This document shows, piece after piece, positions 1 through 4,850 of a stretch of DNA of 5,505 nucleotides. The DNA comes from Alphaproteobacteria bacterium. GTDB lineage: Bacteria > Pseudomonadota > Alphaproteobacteria > RF32 > CAG-239. Made by a program: the position numbers and the translations under genes. Position 1 is the first letter of the stretch. Each line of letters opens with the position of its first letter. The DNA lies in NCBI GenBank assembly GCA_017452115.1, contig JAFTNB010000004.1, forward strand, positions 1 through 5,505, given 5' to 3'. The notes below the pieces were generated by a model. That model worked only from the letters and a program-made list of their open reading frames with translations, was not told the origin of the DNA and searched no databases.

Positions 1-706
1 TAAACAACAACTTCTCGCCGCCATTCCTCAACAAGGATACCTTATAACCGGAGCTGTAAGGATTCAACTTTCGCCCTCCGGTCGCCCAATTCCTTTTAAT
101 TCGATGCTCGCTTTTAATAAACAAGGAGATATTGTTACTCAATATGATAAATCACATTTAGTTCCTTTTGGTGAATATATTCCATTAAGCCAATACTTTC
201 CCAATTGGATAAAACCTATTACCAATACCATTACTAACTTTCAAGCCGGTTTAGGTCCTCATAGTTTAAAAATTGCTGATATTCCACCTTTTGGCACATT
301 AATTTGCTACGAAATAATTTTTCCGGCACAAATTGTTGATAAAAATAATCGCCCTCAATGGATTATAAATCTTACAAACGATGGTTGGTATGGTGATTCT
401 GCCGGCCCTCATCAGCATTTAGTAAGTACAATTATGCGTGCCGTAGAAGAAGGACTAACTACCGTTCGTGTAGCCAATAATGGCATCAGCGCCGTTATCA
501 ACCCACTGGGACAAATTATTGCGTTTATGCCTCTTAACCATATTGGTATTCTTGATGTACAACTTCCACAAAAATTATCTATTGCGACACCTTATGGAAC
601 CTACGGTAATATTATTCCTTTAAGCATGATGATTTTGTTATTGATTATTGCTATTTGTTTTTCTGTTTCAACTTATTATTCCTTATTTCTTAACCCCAAA
701 AAATAA
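1..706 (+). CDS. lnt: Apolipoprotein N-acyltransferase, C-terminal part (5' end outside window)
   Basis: Lnt transfers an acyl chain from a phospholipid to the N-terminal cysteine of apolipoproteins, the last step of lipoprotein maturation, at the periplasmic face of the inner membrane. The frame is open from base 2, giving 234 visible residues of a family usually about 500-530 long, so the N-terminal membrane domain is missing. What remains is the nitrilase-like domain. The catalytic lysine lies in YDKSHLVPFGEYIP (Lys at visible residue 50) and the catalytic cysteine in LICYEI (Cys at 102). The essential Glu of PFGEY and the CYE Glu are also present. The third triad member (E. coli E267) would lie upstream. 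NDGWYGDSAGPHQH follows at about 126-139, and a hydrophobic helix at about 203-224 matches the final membrane segment of Lnt. An internal ATG at 104 is not the start, because family-like sequence precedes it. No clear terminator follows the stop. Confidence 0.95.
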   Translation, partial: KQQLLAAIPQQGYLITGAVRIQLSPSGRPIPFNSMLAFNKQGDIVTQYDKSHLVPFGEYIPLSQYFPNWIKPITNTITNFQAGLGPHSLKIADIPPFGTLICYEIIFPAQIVDKNNRPQWIINLTNDGWYGDSAGPHQHLVSTIMRAVEEGLTTVRVANNGISAVINPLGQIIAFMPLNHIGILDVQLPQKLSIATPYGTYGNIIPLSMMILLLIIAICFSVSTYYSLFLNPKK

Positions 707-740
707 ATCTAAAGATATAACATATTATGTAAAATATTTG

Positions 741-769
741 TTGACGATTTCGTTCTAAAATCATATGAA
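741..769 (+). promoter_or_regulatory. Sigma70-type promoter of the HTH regulator gene
   Basis: TTGACG (741-746, 5 of 6 to consensus) and TATGAA (764-769, 4 of 6) are separated by exactly 17 bases. Transcription would start near 776, about 27 bases before the ATG at 803. The small palindrome ACATATTATGT (720-730) lies ten bases upstream of the -35 box and could be a regulator site, but it is short and AT-rich. The promoter would let the regulator be transcribed independently of lnt. Confidence 0.55.
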
Positions 770-802
770 TAGTATTATTATATCATTATAAAGGAATATG
801 TT

Positions 803-1300
803 ATGATTGTAGAGAGATCAAAAAAAGCCAGTCGTGGGCGAACCCCTAATGGACAACCTAATCCTATTGATGTCCATGTTGGCAATCGCATTCGCTTAAG
901 ACGAACCCTTTTAGGAATGAGTCAAGAAAGGATGGCAACATTATTAGGATTAACTTTCCAGCAAGTACAAAAGTATGAACGCGGCATGAATCGTGTTGGC
1001 GCCAGTCGACTTTGGGACATTGGAAATGTATTAGATGTTCCGATTGGTTTTTTCTATGAAGACATGGATAAAGAAGTAGCCAGCCAAAGTCCCAGAACTT
1101 TTAGTTTACCTGCCAACAAAATTACCAGTTTTGCCGAAGATAAAGAATTTTTTGATAGTGATCCGATGAAAAGGCAAGAAACAATAGAATTGGTACGTGC
1201 ATATTATAAAATACCTAATCGTAAAGCAGCCAAACATCTTTATGATTTAATTATTGCAATGTCTAAAACCGCTTATAATGGTGGTGAATTTGAAGAATAG
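803..1300 (+). CDS. XRE-family HTH transcriptional regulator (PhrR/PraR-like)
   Basis: This is a 165-aa DNA-binding regulator. An XRE/Cro-C1 helix-turn-helix domain spans about residues 24-88, with the run LGMSQERMATLLGLTFQQVQ and then KYERGMNRVGASRL, followed by the typical LDVPIGFFYE. A linker of about 35 residues leads to a C-terminal segment (about 125-156) centred on ELVRAYYKIPNRKAAKHLYD, which is characteristic of the alphaproteobacterial members. The start is supported by AAGGA (791-795) seven bases before the ATG. From family knowledge, rhizobial homologues (PhrR, PraR) sit beside lnt (actA) and have been linked to acid/stress response or to quorum-sensing and biofilm control. Carrying that role over to this organism is inference, so I give no symbol. 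It lies between lnt and metK, with its own promoter and a terminator 20-odd bases after its stop. Confidence 0.9.
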   Translation: MIVERSKKASRGRTPNGQPNPIDVHVGNRIRLRRTLLGMSQERMATLLGLTFQQVQKYERGMNRVGASRLWDIGNVLDVPIGFFYEDMDKEVASQSPRTFSLPANKITSFAEDKEFFDSDPMKRQETIELVRAYYKIPNRKAAKHLYDLIIAMSKTAYNGGEFEE

Positions 1301-1319
1301 ATTAAAAAGATACTATAAA
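1290..1319 (+). promoter_or_regulatory. Possible metK promoter overlapping the end of the regulator gene
   Basis: TTGAAG (1290-1295, 4 of 6) and TATAAA (1314-1319, 5 of 6) are 18 bases apart. Initiation would fall near 1326, inside the A-tract of the terminator hairpin that follows. A metK transcript from here would therefore begin with that hairpin. If the terminator is effective, metK needs a promoter in about this place, and I saw no better candidate. Boxes this AT-rich also arise by chance. Confidence 0.3.
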
Positions 1320-1322
1320 CTA

Positions 1323-1353
1323 AAAAAAAGCTGGTAATTTACCGGCTTTTTTT
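1323..1353 (+). terminator. Intrinsic terminator between the regulator gene and metK
   Basis: The hairpin has arms AGCTGGTA (1329-1336) and TACCGGCT (1340-1347) with a 3-base loop. It contains one G·U pair and is extended by an A-tract (1323-1329) facing a T-tract (1347-1353). The U-run right after the GC-rich stem is the classic rho-independent form on the plus strand. It ends 39 bases before the metK ATG, so it separates the regulator transcript from metK unless it is read through. Confidence 0.8.
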
Positions 1354-1356
1354 CTA

Positions 1357-1370
1357 TTCTGCACACAGAA
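1357..1370 (+). other. Short hairpin in the metK leader
   Basis: TTCTG (1357-1361) and CAGAA (1366-1370) form a 5-bp stem with loop CACA, 11 bases before the metK ribosome binding site GAGG (1382-1385). It could affect translation of metK. The leader is too short, and lacks the conserved bases, for me to call a known SAM riboswitch. A stem this small may be chance. Confidence 0.25.
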
Positions 1371-1392
1371 AGTTTTATTATGAGGCGCAAAA

Positions 1393-2544
1393 ATGACTTA
1401 TCTTTTTACCAGTGAACAAGTATCCGAAGGACATCCTGATAAGGTATGCGATCGTATTTCCGATGCTCTTTTAGATTTGCATTTAAAACTTGACAATAAA
1501 GCTAAAACAGCAATTGAAACCCTTGCTACGACTAACCGTGTGATTATATCCGGTGAAACATCGGCAAGAGAACTGCCAAATAATGACGAAATTATTGATT
1601 GTGTAAAAAATACGGTCAAAGAAATAGGTTACGAACAAGACGGTTTTAATTGGAGAAACATACAAATCGAAAATTATATTCATCGTCAATCTACCGATAT
1701 TGCAGCGGGCATTAGCGGCGGCGGAGCCGGTGATCAGGGTATAATGTTTGGATATGCCAAAAAAGAATCTTGCTATGATACAAATTACATGCCCTTAGCC
1801 ATTTATTTTGCCAATAAAATACTGCAAGATATAAGTATTGCTCGTAAAGAACATCGCATTATCGGTTTTGAACCTGATGCTAAATCACAAGTAACACTAG
1901 TATATGACAAAGGGAATGCCGTTAAAACAGCCGTAATTTTAGTTTCAAGCCAACATCAAAAAAGACTTAATACAGAAGATGTTCGCGAAATCATCTTAGA
2001 CCAATTAAGAGCTTCTCTCCCCGAAGAATTTATTCCGGCTCCGCAAAATATTTTAACCAATCCGGCCGGCAATTTTATAATTGGCGGACCTGACGGAGAT
2101 ACCGGACTTACCGGACGCAAAATTATTGCCGATACTTATGGTGGTTATGCCCCTCATGGCGGAGGTGCTTTCTCTGGTAAAGATGCAACAAAAGTAGATC
2201 GTTCTGCCGCCTATATGATGCGTTATTTAGCCAAAAATATCGTTGCATCCGGCTTAGCTAAAGAATGTTTGTTGCAAATATCATATGCTATTGGTCGACG
2301 AGAACCTTTATCTTTGTACATAGATTGCAAGGGAACATGCAAAGTCGATGAAAGCCGCCTGCTTAACAATATCAGAGAAATGGTAGACCTCACTCCCAGA
2401 GGAATTATTAATCACTTAAAACTGGAAAAACCAATTTATACTTCTACTTCATCATATGGACATTTTGGCCGTAAAGCACGAGCCAATGGTGAATTTTCAT
2501 GGGAAAAACTTGATTTAATAGAGGATTTAAAAAAATGTTTTTAA
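1393..2544 (+). CDS. metK: S-adenosylmethionine synthetase
   Basis: MetK joins ATP and L-methionine to make S-adenosylmethionine, releasing phosphate and pyrophosphate in the cytosol. At 383 aa it is full length (E. coli 384). Visible motifs are GHPDKV (His14, Asp16), QSTD (Gln99, Asp102), signature GAGDQGIMFGYA (111-122), the PDAKSQVT segment (Lys164), GLTGRKII (Arg242, Lys243), GGGAFSGKD (256-264, Lys263) and TKVDRSAAY (Lys267, Asp269). All the ATP/methionine/metal ligands I can place are kept. The start has GAGG seven bases upstream. Unusual: after FGYA the usual short [ND]ET..LMP stretch reads KKESCYDTNYMP, about three residues longer and without the common acidic-E-T triplet. Its last codons overlap trmB by 10 bases, so the two are probably co-transcribed and translationally coupled. 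TrmB is a consumer of the product. Confidence 0.97.
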   Translation: MTYLFTSEQVSEGHPDKVCDRISDALLDLHLKLDNKAKTAIETLATTNRVIISGETSARELPNNDEIIDCVKNTVKEIGYEQDGFNWRNIQIENYIHRQSTDIAAGISGGGAGDQGIMFGYAKKESCYDTNYMPLAIYFANKILQDISIARKEHRIIGFEPDAKSQVTLVYDKGNAVKTAVILVSSQHQKRLNTEDVREIILDQLRASLPEEFIPAPQNILTNPAGNFIIGGPDGDTGLTGRKIIADTYGGYAPHGGGAFSGKDATKVDRSAAYMMRYLAKNIVASGLAKECLLQISYAIGRREPLSLYIDCKGTCKVDESRLLNNIREMVDLTPRGIINHLKLEKPIYTSTSSYGHFGRKARANGEFSWEKLDLIEDLKKCF

Positions 2545-3272
2545 ATATATCAACCAACACAACACCAAAATTCTATGGTCGCCGTCAAGGGCGTAAAATT
2601 CGCAAAGCGAAAACCTCTTTACTTGATGCATTTTTACCTCAACTTCGTATTACTGAAAATACTAAATTTGATGTCCAAACAATGTTTGGAGAACCTGTTG
2701 AGAAAGTTTACCTTGAAATAGGTTTCGGAAATGGAGAACATCTGGCCGGACAAGCCAAAAATCAGCCGCATATTGGGTTCATTGGAGCAGAAGTTTTTAA
2801 AAATGGTGTAGCTAATTTATTAAGTATTATTACAGGAATAAAAGAAGGCAGCAATCTTCCCGATACATTTAAGTTAACGGAGGGTAGAAAAGATAATATT
2901 CGCATTTTTGATGATGATATGCGCATTTTATTTTCACGTATTCCAGATAATTTTTTAGATAAAGTGTTTGTTTTGTTTCCGGATCCTTGGCCTAAAAAAC
3001 GCCATGCTTTCAGACGTTTTATTAATCCGGATAATTTAAAAGAAATTGCTCGAATACTAAAAAAAGGCGGTATATTGCGTGTTGCTACTGACCATAAAGT
3101 ATATAAAGGCTGGACATTACGCCAACTGCATAATCATGAACATTTTCGCTGGACGGCAACTTGTGGCAATGATTGGAAACATGAACCCCAAGATTGGGTT
3201 GAAACTAAGTATCAACGCAAAGCTATCCGGGAAGGACGTAAACCGGTATTTTTAGATTACGAAAAAATTTAA
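2535..3272 (+). CDS. trmB: tRNA (guanine-N7-)-methyltransferase
   Basis: TrmB methylates G46 in the variable loop of many tRNAs to m7G, using S-adenosylmethionine. The 245-aa protein opens with a basic stretch (FYGRRQGRKIRKAK, about 13-26) as in alphaproteobacterial TrmB. It has SAM-binding motif I LEIGFGNGEH (60-69), GFIGAEVF (81-88), the family signature FPDPWPKKRH (148-157), ATDHKVYKGW (184-193) and the C-terminal TKYQRKAIREGR (224-235) that contacts tRNA and cofactor. A segment at about 101-120 (GIKEGSNLPDTFKLTEGRKD) looks like an insertion of roughly 15 residues compared with typical members, before the strand IRIFDDDMR. The start ATG overlaps the metK end by 10 bases with GAGG (2521-2524) ten bases upstream. 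The next Met is at residue 50, after conserved sequence, so this start is secure. Its stop overlaps that of the convergent downstream gene. Confidence 0.95.
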   Translation: MFLNISTNTTPKFYGRRQGRKIRKAKTSLLDAFLPQLRITENTKFDVQTMFGEPVEKVYLEIGFGNGEHLAGQAKNQPHIGFIGAEVFKNGVANLLSIITGIKEGSNLPDTFKLTEGRKDNIRIFDDDMRILFSRIPDNFLDKVFVLFPDPWPKKRHAFRRFINPDNLKEIARILKKGGILRVATDHKVYKGWTLRQLHNHEHFRWTATCGNDWKHEPQDWVETKYQRKAIREGRKPVFLDYEKI

Positions 3273-3748
3273 TCAGAAACAACTGTTGGCTCAATATTAG
3301 GTTGAGTAATTTCTTTTACATCTTCAATCGGATACGCCTGAACATCAACAATATCTTTTCCTGATTGATATAATTCATTTTCGATTTTAGTACTTGGTTG
3401 TGGTAATGCGACTTCATCTGGTTGTAATTCTCCACTTTGTGAAGATTGGTTAATTACATTTACTGCTTTAGGAGCACCAATTGGAGGAGTAACCTGTATT
3501 GATGAATTTTCATTATTATTTTCTTCATCAACAATCGGATTACCTAAAGGATTGGGAGCATTTTCCGGCTGTTCAACAATTACTTCATGCTTTTTTCCAG
3601 ATGGAGTAACAGCTTCACCAATAATTACCGTAGGTACAGAAGGGAGAGTTTCTTCTCTGATAACCAAATTACTACTGGCATGTGATGTATTATTTATAGC
3701 ACAAACCGCCCATAGTAAAACCGCCAAATTACGCATAGCTTCATTCAT
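3269..3748 (-). CDS. Secreted acidic, proline-rich protein of unknown function
   Basis: I do not recognise this 159-aa protein. Residues 1-24 look like a Sec signal peptide: hydrophobic LAVLLWAVCA after a single Arg, then a likely cleavage site after SHA (residue 24; after VCA, residue 17, is also possible). WAVC is not a good lipobox. The mature part has about 22 acidic and 7 basic residues, some 16 prolines and many Asn/Gln/Ser, with no cysteine and no predicted membrane segment. It appears to be an extended, low-complexity periplasmic or exported protein. The start is supported by GGGGAG (minus strand, 3757-3762) eight bases upstream. It is cut off from the HTH gene upstream by a terminator at 3824-3848, so its promoter should lie between 3749 and 3823. 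That stretch is very AT-rich and shows no convincing pair of boxes. The stop codon overlaps that of trmB tail to tail. Confidence 0.75.
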   Translation of the reverse strand: MNEAMRNLAVLLWAVCAINNTSHASSNLVIREETLPSVPTVIIGEAVTPSGKKHEVIVEQPENAPNPLGNPIVDEENNNENSSIQVTPPIGAPKAVNVINQSSQSGELQPDEVALPQPSTKIENELYQSGKDIVDVQAYPIEDVKEITQPNIEPTVVSD

Positions 3749-3823
3749 TGTATTAACTCCCCAAAATATTTTCCGCTAATCGAGATAATACATTTTGTAA
3801 AAATATCAATATATCAAAAAGAT

Positions 3824-3848
3824 AAAAAACAGGGAGCATAACTCCCTG
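3824..3848 (-). terminator. Intrinsic terminator of the small HTH gene
   Basis: CAGGGAG (3830-3836) and CTCCCTG (3842-3848) form a perfect 7-bp GC-rich stem with a 5-base loop. On the minus strand it is followed by six U (3824-3829). It starts 13 bases after the HTH stop codon and separates that gene from the secreted-protein gene. Confidence 0.88.
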
Positions 3849-3861
3849 ATTAATGTCATAT

Positions 3862-4080
3862 TTAATCCTGAAAATATTTTATGGCATCCAGTATTTTTGC
3901 AAATGCTTCAGGTGTGATTTCTTGTTTTCCTTGTTCCATTTGTAATAATACATCTTCACTCCAACCACAACGTCCGGCTAATTCGGCAACAGATACTTTT
4001 GATTTACAACGAGCCGTAATGATTTTTTTTCTCATTGTGTCACCCAACAGAGTCAAAATATTAAGTTCGTTTTCTGCCAT
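3862..4080 (-). CDS. Small XRE-type HTH protein
   Basis: This is a 72-aa protein that is almost entirely one helix-turn-helix domain (about residues 16-70). The pattern TARCKSKVSVAELAGRCGWS then LLQMEQGKQEITPEAFAKIL is typical of XRE/Cro folds: helix 2 VAELAGRCG, recognition helix SEDVLLQMEQG. There is no partner domain, so it is either a compact DNA-binding regulator or the antitoxin-like half of a pair, but no toxin gene sits beside it. The start is chosen because AGGAGG (minus strand, 4085-4090), a perfect Shine-Dalgarno, precedes the ATG by four bases. An alternative start at Met16 (MRKKII) would lose only a short N-terminal extension. It forms its own transcription unit between terminators at 3824-3848 and 4154-4191. 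An inverted repeat at 4121-4146 upstream could be its operator. Confidence 0.85.
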   Translation of the reverse strand: MAENELNILTLLGDTMRKKIITARCKSKVSVAELAGRCGWSEDVLLQMEQGKQEITPEAFAKILDAIKYFQD

Positions 4081-4120
4081 AACACCTCCTGTTCAAAAGT
4101 TCTATTCTGAAATAATACCT

Positions 4121-4146
4121 AAGTATATGTATAACAACCTATACTT
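4121..4146. promoter_or_regulatory. Inverted repeat upstream of the small HTH gene, possible operator
   Basis: AAGTATA (4121-4127) and TATACTT (4140-4146) are perfect 7-base inverted arms with centres 19 bases apart, about 40-65 bases before the HTH start. A candidate -10 box on the minus strand (TATTAT, 4112-4117) lies just downstream. Small HTH regulators often bind such sites to control themselves. The AT-richness makes chance a real alternative. Confidence 0.3.
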
Positions 4147-4153
4147 TAGTTAT

Positions 4154-4191
4154 AAAACAAGCTACTTAGGGGATAAGTAGCTTGTTTTTTT
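4154..4191 (-). terminator. Strong terminator after the cold-shock gene (bidirectional form)
   Basis: A perfect 15-bp stem is formed by 4154-4168 and 4174-4188 around core arms CAAGCTACTTA / TAAGTAGCTTG with a 5-base loop (4169-4173). On the minus strand it lies 35 bases after the cold-shock stop and is followed by UUUU. On the plus strand the U-run is longer (seven, 4185-4191), so it would also stop plus-strand transcription, although no plus-strand gene is seen upstream. Confidence 0.85.
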
Positions 4192-4226
4192 ATCAAGGAG
4201 TGATAAGAGTATTATTATGATGATAA

Positions 4227-4430
4227 TTAAAGAATATGCAAATTTCCGGCAGCAATACGACCTCTGTCATTATAAGGTTCGTAAGCAATACGTTGTCCGG
4301 TTGTAATGATATTCAAGCCAATTTTTTCGAGTTGGCAAGCATGTACAAAAATATCCTTATCTGAATTATCCGGTACGATAAAACCATAACCTTTTTGTGT
4401 ATTATACCATTTTACATTTCCATATAACAT
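4227..4430 (-). CDS. Cold-shock domain protein (CspA family)
   Basis: CspA-family proteins are single OB-fold domains that bind single-stranded RNA and DNA and act as RNA chaperones, often at low temperature or in stationary phase. The 67-aa length is typical for the family. RNP1 is KGYGFI (residues 13-18) and RNP2 is DIFVHA (about 26-31), preceded by the family start GNVKWYN. The middle and end (TTGQRIAYEP, GRIAAGNL) also fit. It departs from the family norm slightly: RNP1 has Tyr where Phe is commonest, and FIVPDNSDKD is a variant of the usual FI.PDDG..D. The start has GGAAGGA (minus strand, 4439-4445) about eight bases upstream. The preceding non-coding region of about 200 bases leaves room for a long leader, as in cspA. 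Whether it is cold-inducible cannot be told from sequence. No specific paralogue name can be assigned. Confidence 0.93.
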   Translation of the reverse strand: MLYGNVKWYNTQKGYGFIVPDNSDKDIFVHACQLEKIGLNIITTGQRIAYEPYNDRGRIAAGNLHIL

Positions 4431-4521
4431 TTGAGTTGTCCTTCCAAAAGTTTTTGTTCTATTTTTAGTTCTTTTTATTTATTCTTATTGGGCCACATGA
4501 CCATTTCCATTAACAAAATAA

Positions 4522-4550
4522 AGTCTAAAAAATTTTTTTTATTTTTACAA
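4522..4550 (-). promoter_or_regulatory. Possible promoter of the cold-shock gene
   Basis: On the minus strand TTGTAA (4545-4550, 4 of 6) and TAGACT (4522-4527, 4 of 6) are 17 bases apart. Transcription would start near 4515 and give an AU-rich leader of about 85 bases. The spacer is mostly A/T runs, so the boxes may be coincidental. Confidence 0.35.
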
Positions 4551-4561
4551 TAACCTAAATT

Positions 4562-4578
4562 TCGATAACTGGTATCGA
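4562..4578. promoter_or_regulatory. Palindrome next to the cold-shock promoter
   Basis: TCGATA (4562-4567) and TATCGA (4573-4578) are perfect inverted arms around ACTGG. It sits 11 bases upstream of the proposed -35 box of the cold-shock gene, a usual position for an activator or repressor site. On the plus strand it is followed by six T (4579-4584) and could be read as a weak terminator, but no plus-strand gene is there to need one. Confidence 0.35.
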
Positions 4579-4634
4579 TTTTTTCGTACACTCATTAACA
4601 AAAAATTTAATATTTCATCTATTAAGTTTATAAG

Positions 4635-4678
4635 AAAAAAAGGATTTGAGAACGCGAACGCCATCCTCAAACCCTTTT
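4635..4678 (-). terminator. Intrinsic terminator downstream of the Cys-rich gene
   Basis: Left arm 4638-4650 and right arm 4666-4678 pair around core TTTGAG / CTCAAA and GG / CCC. The one mismatch (A4644, C4672) becomes a G·U wobble only on the minus strand. The U-run (4635-4641) also follows on the minus strand. It therefore most likely ends the Cys-rich gene transcript, about 170 bases after that stop codon. The 15-base loop contains GCGTTCGC, which may fold further. Confidence 0.75.
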
Positions 4679-4685
4679 CATTAAG

Positions 4686-4805
4686 AAGGTTGATATGTGG
4701 GGCATATAGTAAGAAACCAGAGAAAATACGAAGGAGTGTAGATAGACCTACATGACTGAGTATTTTACTTGCAGTTTCTGTACTAGATGACCACAGAGCA
4801 ACCTT
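4686..4805 (+). ncRNA. Long rod-like hairpin, candidate structured RNA of unknown family
   Basis: Complementary blocks nest from outside in: AAGGTTG (4686-4692) with CAACCTT (4799-4805); TGTGG (4696-4700) with CCACA (4791-4795); CAT (4703-4705) with ATG (4787-4789); TAGTA (4707-4711) with TACTA (4781-4785); AGAAAC (4712-4717) with GTTTCT (4774-4779); AAAATAC (4723-4729) with GTATTTT (4760-4766); and TGTAG (4737-4741) with CTACA (4748-4752) at the tip. The strand is inferred from the interruptions. Read on plus, the mismatches are A·G (4693/4798, 4695/4796, 4706/4786, possibly 4730/4759 and 4731/4758) and the possible wobbles are G·U (4736/4753, 4720/4770). On minus they become U·C and A·C, which are poor. 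A weak plus promoter (TTAATA 4607-4612, 16 bases, TATAAG 4629-4634) lies upstream. No plus terminator follows, so any RNA would need processing. It resembles neither SRP, 6S nor tmRNA. A fold-back mobile element or a 3' UTR structure of the Cys-rich gene are alternatives. Confidence 0.45.
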
Positions 4806-4850
4806 ACCGTTTCATCAGAGAAAGAAAATTACATAATAATATAGGAAAAG

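Noticed and set aside
1354..1392. A known SAM riboswitch (SAM-II, SAM-V or SAM/SAH type) before metK
   Set aside because: Only about 40 bases separate the terminator from the start, and I could not find the conserved bases or pseudoknot pairing of those classes.
1398..1689. Two minus-strand open frames inside metK (68 and 73 codons)
   Set aside because: They lie opposite the strongly conserved 5' part of metK, have no ribosome site I could see and resemble no protein.
3552..3779. Plus-strand frame of 75 codons opposite the secreted-protein gene
   Set aside because: The minus-strand frame has a signal peptide and a GGGGAG ribosome site; the plus frame has neither and runs over that gene's start region.
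3881..4180. Plus-strand frame of 99 codons opposite the small HTH gene
   Set aside because: The opposite strand encodes a clear HTH domain with a perfect Shine-Dalgarno and its own terminator; the plus frame also runs into the terminator at 4154-4191.
4217..4306. Short plus-strand frame ATGATGATA... (29 codons) after AAGGAG at 4195-4200
   Set aside because: The ribosome site is 16 bases away and the frame is antisense to the conserved end of the cold-shock gene.
4562..4584. Plus-strand intrinsic terminator (TCGATA stem plus six T)
   Set aside because: The stem is only 6 bp and AT-rich, and no plus-strand gene lies upstream; a protein-binding palindrome fits better.
4686..4805. SRP (4.5S) RNA, 6S RNA, tmRNA or RNase P RNA as the identity of the rod
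   Set aside because: The SRP GGAA tip with GGAAGGAAGCA is absent, the length and bubble layout do not fit 6S, and there is no tRNA-like end or RNase P core.
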